Below, one piece after another: positions 1 to 7,374 of a DNA stretch of 35,815 nt (positions within the stretch are counted from its first letter, which is position 1; every line of letters starts with the position of its first letter). The position numbers and the translations under genes are program-made. Location: contig JAAYTS010000168.1 of the NCBI GenBank assembly GCA_012517995.1, positions 1 through 35,815 on the forward strand. Reading direction: 5' to 3'. Origin of the DNA: Clostridium sp. (lineage in GTDB: Bacteria > Bacillota > Clostridia > Acetivibrionales > Acetivibrionaceae). The notes below the pieces were generated by a model that did not search any database, was not told the origin of the DNA, and saw nothing but the letters and a program-made list of their open reading frames with translations.

Positions 1-1191
1 AACAATTTAGAAATTGCTCTTGTTTATCTTCCATTTAATGTAGGTGAAGAATTGAACATTAATTCAATATTAAAAGAATTCACCAAAAACTTTATAATCA
101 ACAGTTCAAATATAGATGAATCTGACAATGACAATTTTATTAAGCGGGTTATAAATCTTCTTAAGCTAGATACTTTCAATATATTAGAATTTGAAAAACT
201 ATTAAATGAACTAAGGGAAAATAAAGTACAAAAAGTTAACAGCATCACACTTAATAAGCCTGATATACCAGTTAATATGCCTTCTAAACCTGAAAACAAC
301 AATTCATTTTCTCCACCTTCAAATAAACCTGATATACCAGTTAATATACCACCTAAAAAAAATAATTTAAACATTCCTTCAGTCCCTAAAGCACCCAGCT
401 TGAAAAAGCAAAAAAATAAAATTTCAGCAAGTAGTTCTGATAATAACCAGCTAAAACTAAAATATAAATCTAATGCACTTATACTAGGCATTGTATTGCA
501 GCTTATAATTGTAATTGGGGCTGTCATTCTACTGACATCTGGTGCTTTAGATTCTTTAGGAAATGATATGGGAACAAATATAGTCGCCATTGTTATTTTA
601 GGAGGGGCTGTAAGCCTCCTTATATGGAAAAATATTTTAAACAAAAAAAATACCGTCGAAGATGTTTCAACTAAAAAAACACCTCCTGTAAAACCTCCAA
701 ATGCAAATATTGTAAAGCCAAAAGTTAACACAAACAAAAAAGAAATAATTTCTTTCTCACAAAATAAAAACAGCCCCGTGGAAAACATCCAATTAAATAT
801 GTTTACTGCCAATTCCTTTAACTCTGATGAAACAACGTTATTATCCCCAAATAATCCGGATGAAACTACATTACTTAGTCCTCAAGAAATTTCCCTGCCT
901 TATTTACAGTCAAACAGATGTGGTGTAATAGAGGAAATTAAAATAACTAAGCCTGAATTTGTAATTGGACGATTAAAAGACCAGGTTGATTATATAACTG
1001 AAAACAAAGCAATTGGGAAAGTGCATGCAGAAATAATAACAAGAAATGGAAAATACTATTTAAAAGATTTAAATTCAAGAAACGGAACATTTCTCAATAA
1101 TGAAAGATTAAACAGCAATATAGAATATGAAATAAAAAACAACGATGTAATTGTCTTTGCAAATAGTGAATACACATTCAAAATCCCTTAA
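1..1191 (+). CDS. FHA-domain membrane protein, 5'-truncated by window edge (DUF6382/FHA type)
   Basis: The track starts this ORF at a TTG at 52, but the frame is open to base 1 and reads sensibly upstream (IALVYLPFNVGEELN), so the gene begins outside the window. Track numbering is used below. Residues 1-60 look like the end of a folded N-terminal domain. In Clostridia, FHA proteins beside tad genes often carry DUF6382 there; that is inference. A Pro/Asn-rich linker follows, with two copies of NKPDIPVN (68-75, 91-98). Two membrane segments lie at about 142-166 and 176-193, then a second linker with DETTLLSP twice (259, 270). A C-terminal FHA domain spans about 300-378 (VIGR, GKVHAEI, LNSRNGTFLNN), the canonical phosphothreonine-binding fold. 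The PP2C phosphatase gene follows 50 bp downstream. The likely role is a membrane scaffold in Ser/Thr phospho-signalling, perhaps linked to the convergent tad cluster. FHA assignment is firm; the N-terminal domain is not. Confidence 0.88.
   Translation, partial: NNLEIALVYLPFNVGEELNINSILKEFTKNFIINSSNIDESDNDNFIKRVINLLKLDTFNILEFEKLLNELRENKVQKVNSITLNKPDIPVNMPSKPENNNSFSPPSNKPDIPVNIPPKKNNLNIPSVPKAPSLKKQKNKISASSSDNNQLKLKYKSNALILGIVLQLIIVIGAVILLTSGALDSLGNDMGTNIVAIVILGGAVSLLIWKNILNKKNTVEDVSTKKTPPVKPPNANIVKPKVNTNKKEIISFSQNKNSPVENIQLNMFTANSFNSDETTLLSPNNPDETTLLSPQEISLPYLQSNRCGVIEEIKITKPEFVIGRLKDQVDYITENKAIGKVHAEIITRNGKYYLKDLNSRNGTFLNNERLNSNIEYEIKNNDVIVFANSEYTFKIP
253..350 (+). repeat. Near-identical 29-bp direct repeat inside the FHA gene
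   Basis: Bases 253-281 and 322-350 differ at only two positions and both encode NKPDIPVN-M/I-P in the proline-rich linker. They start 69 bp apart (23 codons), so the duplication keeps frame. It looks like a recent linker duplication. Confidence 0.8.
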
Positions 1192-1241
1192 AATTAGTTT
1201 TTTATCTTTAATCAAATCCTATTCCCAATTAAGGAGGGCTT

Positions 1242-2039
1242 ATGAGCTACATATCTTTTAACATAGGTGCAATATGTGATGTGGGAAATGTTAAAGAAAT
1301 AAATCAAGATAATTTGCTTATCAAAATTGGCGAAACACATTTTGGTGAATTTGGTCTATTTGTAATAGCAGACGGAATGGGTGGACTTGCTGCTGGAGAG
1401 GTTGCAAGCAGTATTATTATATCTTCCTTTAAAAAATGGTGGGAAAAAGATTTATCATTATTAGTTAACACCAACAATTTTAGTTTAGATTTAATTGATA
1501 ATCAACTTAAAGAATTAATACAAATAATCAACCAAACTGTAATAGATTATGGAGTTTCTATTAATGAAAGTGTTGGTTCTACCCTATCTATGCTCTTTTT
1601 ATATAATAACTCATATCTAATAAAACACATTGGTGACAGCAGAATATATATTATAAATAAAAAAATCTCTAAACTTACAGAAGACCATTCCTGGGTAGAT
1701 GAACAATTAAGGGAAGGAAAGCTAACCTATAAGGAAGCTTTAAATCACCCTAAAAGAAATGTACTCACAAAATGTATAGGAACATTTAGCAATATTGAAC
1801 CATATGAATCAAAGGGTTCTGTAATGGAAAATGACACTTTTTTACTGTGCAGTGATGGTTTTTATAACTACCTTGATGAACAGGAAATTTTAAAATATAT
1901 TCTAAAATGTATAAAAAATAAAAATGATGTTCAAGAATGTCTGTCAAATATGCTAAAAAAAATCAAATCTAAAAAAGCCCATGATAACATATCTGCCATT
2001 GTCATTTCACAAAATACGCAAAATTCCCACAGTAAGTAA
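1242..2039 (+). CDS. PP2C-family protein serine/threonine phosphatase (PrpC/Stp-like)
   Basis: The 265-residue length and motif set match stand-alone bacterial PP2C phosphatases: NQDN near residue 22, VIADGMGG, IGDSRIY, CSDGFYN and AHDNISA carry the metal-binding aspartates in order. The family is Mn/Mg-dependent and removes phosphate from Ser/Thr. There is no signal peptide or membrane segment, so it is cytosolic. The start is ATG behind AAGGAGGG. It lies 50 bp after the FHA gene on the same strand and is probably co-transcribed; FHA plus PP2C is a classic phospho-signalling pair, and the FHA protein is the natural substrate or partner. No Hanks-type kinase is visible in the window; it may lie upstream or elsewhere. 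The gene ends 6 bp before the convergent tad cluster, with no visible terminator between. Confidence 0.93.
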   Translation: MSYISFNIGAICDVGNVKEINQDNLLIKIGETHFGEFGLFVIADGMGGLAAGEVASSIIISSFKKWWEKDLSLLVNTNNFSLDLIDNQLKELIQIINQTVIDYGVSINESVGSTLSMLFLYNNSYLIKHIGDSRIYIINKKISKLTEDHSWVDEQLREGKLTYKEALNHPKRNVLTKCIGTFSNIEPYESKGSVMENDTFLLCSDGFYNYLDEQEILKYILKCIKNKNDVQECLSNMLKKIKSKKAHDNISAIVISQNTQNSHSK

Positions 2040-2045
2040 GTTGTA

Positions 2046-3272
2046 TTAATGACCTGTTGGCTTGCCATAACCTTCTTTTTCAATAATTAAAATTGGAGGT
2101 TCTTTATTTTCTGCTTCCTCTTTTAGTTCATTAAACATCTTCTTTGCTTCCTCTGTAAGAGCTCCTTCTGGCACCACAACAATAAGGGTTCTTGAAGTAA
2201 TACCTTCATTATTCTTTGTCTTTGAATGAAAATCATTAATGGTACTTCGTATTGAACTCTTTGCTTTTCTTAAATCTTGATAGGTTTTAGCATATAAATT
2301 AATACTTCTTACTTTATATATGTTTTCAGGACCTTCAGATTGATATTTTTTTAGTTCTTTATCCCTAATGTAGTTTCCATATTCAAAATTTCCCAAATCC
2401 CATATGGAACCTTCCTCTTCTTCATCTTCACTATCTTCTCCTTCTTCACTATCTTCTTCGTCTTCACTATCTTCTCCATCTTCTAACCATTCTGAAATTG
2501 AAGTTACTTCTCCATCTCCACTCATCCATCCTCTCACTATCGCCCTTTGTTTCATATGTATTTCTGGTATTATGTTTATAGGAAGAACTGTTTTTATTCT
2601 ATAACTTACTACAATATCAATTGTTTTATTATCGGCAAAAATACGGTTATCAAATTTAAATGCCTGCAAGGGGTTTTCCCCTTCATTTACTGCAATATAA
2701 GCCCCGGGACCTCCTTTGCTGTTAAAAATTTTTTCATTTATATATTTTCCCATAAAAAAGCGTACTATTGGGGTTGACAGTTCACTTTTGATTTTTTCAT
2801 ACCCTGCTCCGGCAAATACAGCAGCAATACTTATAAACTCTTTTTTAGGATTATTTTTTACATCAGCTAAGACATTTGTAACGTTCTCTATAGCAACTTT
2901 ACCATCGCTAAATAAACCTTCTAAATCACCAACATCTATATTTTCACGGTTTTTACCTTCAAAACTGTTGCCTAAGGCATCAAAGGCTTCTAAAACACCT
3001 GTCATATGACCAGATGCACTTTCTCCATATTCATCAGCTTTTCCTGAAATCTCGTCATTGATAGCTTGAAGCCCAGAAACAGAGTATAAGTAGCTGTATG
3101 TTGAAAGTTCATTGGCAGCTCCAGTTATAGCATACTGTACATTATTATGAATATATGCAACTCTCATAAAAAAGGCTATGCTTAAAAATGCACAAATAAA
3201 CAAAGGAAGTGAAATTGCAGCTTCTACAGTCAACGCACCTTTATTCTTTTTAACACATTTTAAACATAACAT
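2046..3272 (-). CDS. TadE/TadG-like pseudopilin with acidic linker and unassigned C-terminal domain
   Basis: I use ATG 3272 (MLCLKCVKKNKG), two bases after the upstream tadE stop and 9 nt after GGCGGAG. The track start at 3323 would overlap tadE by 50 bp. The N-terminus is a TadE-type segment: basic stretch, KNKG/ALTVEA prepilin-like site with Glu at +5, then a hydrophobic helix (AAISLPLFICAFLSIAFFM). The body of about 230 residues resembles clostridial TadE-like proteins exported with Flp pili. It is followed by a highly acidic run (repeated EDSEDE units) and a last 110 residues that look like a separate small alpha/beta domain (RTLIVVVPEGALTEEAKK). At 408 residues it is roughly twice the length of an ordinary TadE. 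It is the last gene of the tad cluster. The C-terminal function is unknown to me. Confidence 0.8.
   Translation of the reverse strand: MLCLKCVKKNKGALTVEAAISLPLFICAFLSIAFFMRVAYIHNNVQYAITGAANELSTYSYLYSVSGLQAINDEISGKADEYGESASGHMTGVLEAFDALGNSFEGKNRENIDVGDLEGLFSDGKVAIENVTNVLADVKNNPKKEFISIAAVFAGAGYEKIKSELSTPIVRFFMGKYINEKIFNSKGGPGAYIAVNEGENPLQAFKFDNRIFADNKTIDIVVSYRIKTVLPINIIPEIHMKQRAIVRGWMSGDGEVTSISEWLEDGEDSEDEEDSEEGEDSEDEEEEGSIWDLGNFEYGNYIRDKELKKYQSEGPENIYKVRSINLYAKTYQDLRKAKSSIRSTINDFHSKTKNNEGITSRTLIVVVPEGALTEEAKKMFNELKEEAENKEPPILIIEKEGYGKPTGH
2425..2478 (-). repeat. Three tandem 18-bp repeats (in-frame minisatellite) in the TadE/G-like gene
   Basis: On the + strand the units TCTTCACTATCTTCTCCT, TCTTCACTATCTTCTTCG and TCTTCACTATCTTCTCCA follow one another without gaps. 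Each unit encodes six residues (EDSED/E plus E or G). A unit of six codons means copy-number change would lengthen or shorten the acidic linker without a frameshift. Confidence 0.92.
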
Positions 3273-3273
3273 T

Positions 3274-3972
3274 CTAATCAGCTCCGCCAGCAACATCTTG
3301 AATTTTTTCAAATATATTTCCAATACCCTTTCTCACATCTGTAACAACTTCACTTCCCTTGCCTTTAAAAACCCCGTTATCTATTTCCTTTACCACATCT
3401 AATGCAAAATCTGTAGTCCTTATAAATTCCACAGGTTCATTTACAACTGCCTCTGAATGTACCCTAATTGTTATTGTGTCTTTCAATCCAAAAACCCTTA
3501 AAACAGGCGCAAAAGGATTTTTATACTCTGCCTCAACAGTTACCCTTATTTTTTTATATATTATATAATCTGTTTCCATTCTTGCAGTTACATCTAATGT
3601 TTCAGGTTTATCCAGAATTGATACACGGGACATTAAATACTTTGTGTATTCTTCAATTTTAGACTGTTTTGTTTTTTTAGCTTTTGATGATTCTAAAAAT
3701 GGAATTCTCCAATAAAGACATACATCTTTCATTTTATCCTTTGATATATATCCCATAATCATATCCTTTGAAGGATTATTCCATACTTCAGCACCACGGC
3801 ATACTGTCCTGTCAGCAACAGACTGTATGTATGACTGCTGATACAAAAATTCTCCAATAAGTATCAAAGCTATAAGGGTAAAAATAACAACAGGTATAAC
3901 TATAGTTGCCTCAACAGTAAGGCTTCCCCTGTTACTTTCTAGTATTCTTTTATACATTTTATAGCAGTCCAT
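3274..3972 (-). CDS. TadE-like pilus assembly pseudopilin
   Basis: This 232-residue protein has the TadE layout: short basic leader ending NRG, a cleavage site G/SLTVEA with Glu at +5, a single hydrophobic helix (TIVIPVVIFTLIALILIGEFLY), and an exported mixed domain. TadE-like proteins are minor pseudopilins processed by the same peptidase as Flp and needed for pilus assembly. The start is ATG behind GAGG with an 8-nt spacer. It follows flp after a 114-bp gap that holds a strong hairpin, and is followed directly by the second TadE-like gene. The internal region matches no functional motif I recognise. Confidence 0.85.
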   Translation of the reverse strand: MDCYKMYKRILESNRGSLTVEATIVIPVVIFTLIALILIGEFLYQQSYIQSVADRTVCRGAEVWNNPSKDMIMGYISKDKMKDVCLYWRIPFLESSKAKKTKQSKIEEYTKYLMSRVSILDKPETLDVTARMETDYIIYKKIRVTVEAEYKNPFAPVLRVFGLKDTITIRVHSEAVVNEPVEFIRTTDFALDVVKEIDNGVFKGKGSEVVTDVRKGIGNIFEKIQDVAGGAD

Positions 3973-4017
3973 ATGAAAAACCTCTTTTTTAAAGCTTTTT
4001 TAACACTCAAAATGAAC

Positions 4018-4049
4018 ATATTAGGGCAAAATATCCTCTGCCCTAATAT
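4018..4049 (-). other. Perfect 11-bp hairpin between flp and tadE
   Basis: ATATTAGGGCA and TGCCCTAATAT are exact reverse complements separated by 10 nt, in the 114-bp gap downstream of the pilin gene. No long T-run follows on the - strand, so it is not a standard intrinsic terminator. A 3'-end stabiliser, processing site or partial attenuator is more likely. This would fit high pilin expression relative to the downstream pseudopilins; that role is inferred. Confidence 0.7.
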
Positions 4050-4086
4050 AAAACCAATATCTCTTAAAACTAATTACCTCCTGCTT

Positions 4087-4293
4087 TTATGGGTCTGGAG
4101 TCGGAGTTATACCTTCTAAAATTTCACCGTCAAGATCCTCATTAAAAACTTTTTTAATAATATTTTTGACAAAATCAAATATAGCTCTTCTGAAAATCAA
4201 TGCTACAGCCACTAAAACCGCAACTATTATAACTATTTCAACTGTCCCTAATCCGTCCTCTTCTTTTAAAAACTGTTTAATCATTTTTAGCAC
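4087..4293 (-). CDS. Flp-type (type IVb) pilin
   Basis: A 68-residue protein with the Flp layout: short charged leader KQFLKEEDG, cleavage site G/LGTVE with Glu at +5, then one hydrophobic helix (IVIIVAVLVAVALIF) and a short charged tail ending in TPTPDP. This matches the Flp1-like pilins of Gram-positive Tad loci, the major structural subunit. The start is GTG at 4293, because an ideal AGGGAGGTGAT sits 5-8 nt upstream; the internal ATG at 4284 is too far from it. It lies 21 bp behind tadC. The stretch after it contains a hairpin (separate entry). The usual aromatic residue after the +5 Glu is Ile here. Confidence 0.9.
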   Translation of the reverse strand: MLKMIKQFLKEEDGLGTVEIVIIVAVLVAVALIFRRAIFDFVKNIIKKVFNEDLDGEILEGITPTPDP

Positions 4294-4314
4294 CTAAATC
4301 ACCTCCCTCCAAAT

Positions 4315-5181
4315 TTACATACTTCCCATAATGGCTAAAACTGCCGGAGTTGCTACTATGAGTATCACTGCTACAAACATAAGCATCATTGGAAAAAGCA
4401 ATTTTGAACTGGCCTCTTCCCCTATTCTTCTTGCCGCATGTTTTCTCATTTCCCAACATTCACTGGCCTGACGTAAAAGCAACGGTATTATATCTCCACT
4501 TCCCTTGTTAAGATTTTGAATTATTATAGAAGAAAACCTGGTTATCTCAGGTATCCTACACCTTTTGGCAAAATCCTCAAAAGCATTTATTTCTGACTTT
4601 CCAGCTCTGATATCACCAAGCACAATTCTAAGCTCCTCATACAAAACAGTATCCTTTTCGCTTTGGTCAACAATTTTTTCCCATGCCCTTGAAACTGTCA
4701 TACCTGCACTTATCAAAAGAACAAGCTGGTTTAGAAAATCCGGAAAATCAATTTGTATGCTAAGTCTTCTTTCCTTTACTTTTTTATCTATTTCTTTGTA
4801 GGATACAAAAACCACTAAGGCTAAAAGAAATATTCCAAAAAACACGTATTCAGTTGTAATCTCCTCTTGGCTGACTCCTACAAACAAAAACAGAATAAGT
4901 ATTATAAACATGAGAGTTATTTTGTTAGCCCAATAAATTTGAAGATAATAAACAGAATACTTAGGTCCCTTTAACTCAGATATTTTGTCAAGAACTTTTC
5001 TATCATATTCTGTGTTATATGAGTATTTTGTTTTGTCTAAAATAAAAAGCCCGACAGATAGCAGATCTTTTAATTTGTACTCTTCTTTATCCAATGGTTC
5101 TATGTATTCACTATATTTATTCTTTGATAAAATAAGCAGAATCACAAATATAAATAATACAACTAAAGATACTATTAACAT
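4315..5181 (-). CDS. tadC: TadC-like type II secretion F-family platform protein
   Basis: A 288-residue inner-membrane protein. It has an N-terminal membrane helix (LIVSLVVLFIFVILLIL), two adjacent helices around residues 92-131, a cytoplasmic T2SSF domain (PDFLNQLVLLISAGMTVSRAW ... LGDIRAGKSEINAFEDFAKR) and a C-terminal helix pair. T2SF proteins are the membrane platform on which the CpaF ATPase drives pilin assembly. It lies second after tadB, as expected for the tadABC order. The ATG is preceded by GGAGG with a 7-nt spacer. Symbol by position and family; tadB and tadC are homologous to each other. Confidence 0.87.
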   Translation of the reverse strand: MLIVSLVVLFIFVILLILSKNKYSEYIEPLDKEEYKLKDLLSVGLFILDKTKYSYNTEYDRKVLDKISELKGPKYSVYYLQIYWANKITLMFIILILFLFVGVSQEEITTEYVFFGIFLLALVVFVSYKEIDKKVKERRLSIQIDFPDFLNQLVLLISAGMTVSRAWEKIVDQSEKDTVLYEELRIVLGDIRAGKSEINAFEDFAKRCRIPEITRFSSIIIQNLNKGSGDIIPLLLRQASECWEMRKHAARRIGEEASSKLLFPMMLMFVAVILIVATPAVLAIMGSM

Positions 5182-5200
5182 AGAACTACCTCCACAGCAA

Positions 5201-6001
5201 TTAAACTTTAATATCCATTATTTTTTGAGATATAAAATAACCTACTGCCATGATAATAATTGCAACTGTCATTACTAATCTTCCAAGTATGGTATTAAAT
5301 AAAGGTTGCATATAGTCTTCAGTTGTAAGTGAAAGAATAACTATCATTACGATGGGCATAACAGATAAAATTTTATGTTCAAACTTTTTAGCTGCTATTA
5401 TAGTATTAATATCCTCTACAATTTCAATTTTCTCGCTTATTACATCTGAGGAATTCCTGATGACACTCACTAAATTTCCGCCTGTCCTTTTACATGTCTT
5501 AAATACCTCTACAAAATTTTGTATATCTTCAATTTTTGACCTTTTAGCTAAATCATCTAAAACAGCTTCCACAGTTTCATTCATATTTAGCTTCCTTATT
5601 ATATACTCAACTTCTTTGATTATATAAACATCGGTAGTTGGATATAAAACTTTCAGATCTTTTAACACATCTGAAAATGCAGTTTCTGGTGACTTTCCTG
5701 CAGTCAATGAAGATGAAAGAGCATACAGCATGTCCTTAAACTGCAGATTTAAGAGCTTTTTCCTTCTTTTTATTATTTCTTTTGTTTTTATTTTAGGATA
5801 AAAAAGTGCAAAAGGAGTTAGTAATAATGCCAATATCACACTTTGATAAAATATAAAACCAATTGTAAAAATCACAGCTGCTGCCAAAAGAATATAGAGG
5901 ATTTTTTCTAAAGGCTTCATAATATAAACATCATAATCAATTAAGACATTTTGATTTAGAGAACCTTTTTCCTCCTTGATACTTAAAGCTTTAGATTCCA
6001 T
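5201..6001 (-). CDS. tadB: TadB-like type II secretion F-family platform protein
   Basis: Start moved from 6028 to ATG 6001 (MESKALSIKEEKG), which has GAGG and a 7-nt spacer and removes the overlap with cpaF. The protein is 266 residues, with two membrane helices near the N-terminus (ILYILLAAAVIFTIGFIFY and a second right after it), a T2SSF domain (LQFKDMLYALSSSLTAGKS ... LDDLAKRSKIEDIQNFVEVF) and two C-terminal helices. It is one of two stacked platform proteins of the Tad machine, between the ATPase gene and tadC. T2SSF assignment is firm; TadB rather than TadC rests on gene order. Confidence 0.87.
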   Translation of the reverse strand: MESKALSIKEEKGSLNQNVLIDYDVYIMKPLEKILYILLAAAVIFTIGFIFYQSVILALLLTPFALFYPKIKTKEIIKRRKKLLNLQFKDMLYALSSSLTAGKSPETAFSDVLKDLKVLYPTTDVYIIKEVEYIIRKLNMNETVEAVLDDLAKRSKIEDIQNFVEVFKTCKRTGGNLVSVIRNSSDVISEKIEIVEDINTIIAAKKFEHKILSVMPIVMIVILSLTTEDYMQPLFNTILGRLVMTVAIIIMAVGYFISQKIMDIKV

Positions 6002-6017
6002 TCTCTCACCTCGTTCT

Positions 6018-7256
6018 TTAGAAAACATCAGATATACCAGCCATCTTAAACTTAAACTTCTTAACCATTTGGTTATTGGTTCTTTTTAGCTTCCCTATAA
6101 CTCTTTTTTCTTCATCTTCCCCCTCTTCTTCAAATACATAAAGGGGGTTTAACTGAATGTTTCCGTCTTTATAACCCACAACTTCTGTAATCTCCATAGT
6201 TCTTCTTGATTTGTCCCTAAGTCTTGCTAAGTGGATAATTATATCAATTGCAGAAGCAATTTGCTGTCTAATGGCATCTAGAGGTATATTAGAACCACTT
6301 AAAACCATTGTCTCAAGTCTTGAAAGGATATCCTTAGTGGAGTTTGCATGTCCCGTAGACAAAGAACCATCATGTCCTGTATTCATAGCCTGAAGCATAT
6401 CTATGGCCTCTGGTCCACGGACCTCACCTACTATAATTCTTTCAGGTCTCATTCTAAGTGATGATTTAATAAGATCCCGTATTGTTATTTCTCCTTTTCC
6501 TTCGGTATTTGCATTTCTGGTTTCTAACCGTACAATATTCTCTATGCCTACAATTTGTAGTTCTGCTGAATCTTCTATTGTAATAATTCTCTCGTCTTTT
6601 GGAATAAAATTAGAAAGGGCGTTTAAGAAAGAGGTTTTTCCAGACCCTGTTCCGCCGCTTATAAAAATATTATATTTTGCCCTGACCATATTGTGAAGAA
6701 CCTCTGCAACCTCCTGTGTAACTGAACCAAACTTTATAAGCTGTTCCATAGTCATAGGTTTTTCGGGAAATTTTCTTATAGTTACAATAGGGCCATTTAA
6801 AGCTATAGGCGGCAGCACCACATTTACACGTGAGCCATCTGTAAGCCTTGCATCGGCAATAGGATTTGATTCATTAACTGTTCTGTTTACCTTTGATACA
6901 ATAGTTTGAATTACATCTTCTAACTTTCTTTGACTTTCAAACCTAACATTTTTTTTATAAACTTTACCTTCCCTTTCAATAAAAATTGAATCCGGACCAT
7001 TTATCATTATTTCTGTTACACTTTTGTCGTCAATAATAGGCTGAAGTACATCAAGCCTTCTCATAGAATTAAAAATTGTATCTGTAATTTCCTTTTTTTC
7101 ACTAATACTAAGGTAGTGTTCTTTAGATACATTAAAAACTTCATTGGTTATCACTTCTCTAATTTCTTCATCAGTATAATCCTTTGACAAATCAATGCTG
7201 TCACTAATTCTTTCCCTTATTTCGTCGATAAGTTTTCCCTTGCTATCAATATCCAT
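6018..7256 (-). CDS. cpaF: CpaF/TadA-family pilus assembly ATPase
   Basis: A 412-residue secretion ATPase. Residues 1-75 form a CpaF-type N-terminal helical domain. The core carries Walker A GGTGSGKTS (201-209), an Asp/Glu-box ITIEDSAEL (226-233), Walker B RIIVGEVRG (273-281) and the His box TGHDGSLSTGHAN (293-305). Hexameric ATPases of this family power Flp pilus assembly at the cytoplasmic face of the TadB/TadC platform. About 15 bp separate its stop from the tadB start. The region between it and cpaE (about 100 bp) has no gene but holds a degenerate copy of the cpaE tail. Confidence 0.95.
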   Translation of the reverse strand: MDIDSKGKLIDEIRERISDSIDLSKDYTDEEIREVITNEVFNVSKEHYLSISEKKEITDTIFNSMRRLDVLQPIIDDKSVTEIMINGPDSIFIEREGKVYKKNVRFESQRKLEDVIQTIVSKVNRTVNESNPIADARLTDGSRVNVVLPPIALNGPIVTIRKFPEKPMTMEQLIKFGSVTQEVAEVLHNMVRAKYNIFISGGTGSGKTSFLNALSNFIPKDERIITIEDSAELQIVGIENIVRLETRNANTEGKGEITIRDLIKSSLRMRPERIIVGEVRGPEAIDMLQAMNTGHDGSLSTGHANSTKDILSRLETMVLSGSNIPLDAIRQQIASAIDIIIHLARLRDKSRRTMEITEVVGYKDGNIQLNPLYVFEEEGEDEEKRVIGKLKRTNNQMVKKFKFKMAGISDVF

Positions 7257-7274
7257 TTAAAACACCCTTATTCT

Positions 7275-7374
7275 TTATATATTATTGCAATTTATACAGG
7301 ATTGTGCTTTTAAGCTGTGCATCATTATATTTTGTAAATAATCACGGCTTATATATTATTTCAGTTTGTATAGT
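7275..7374 (-). repeat. Degenerate direct repeat of the cpaE 3' end
   Basis: Bases 7275-7300 and 7349-7374 match at about 21 of 26 positions, including an exact TTATATATTATT. The second copy covers the cpaE stop and last codons; the first lies 74 bp downstream of it (in - strand sense) in noncoding DNA and retains a stop codon at the equivalent place. It may be a decayed tandem duplication, or chance in AT-rich sequence. Confidence 0.4.

Noticed and set aside
24-812. 262-residue ORF on the - strand
   Set aside because: Fully antisense to the FHA gene, no ribosome-binding site, Phe/Leu/Ser-rich composition typical of a reversed AT-rich coding strand.
2404-2604. 66-residue Ser-rich ORF on the + strand
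   Set aside because: It is the antisense reading of the acidic EDSEDE repeat; its Ser/Pro/Leu repeats come from the same 18-bp minisatellite.
4277-4459. 60-residue ORF overlapping flp and tadC
   Set aside because: Out of frame with both genes and low in coding character; flp explains the region with a better start.
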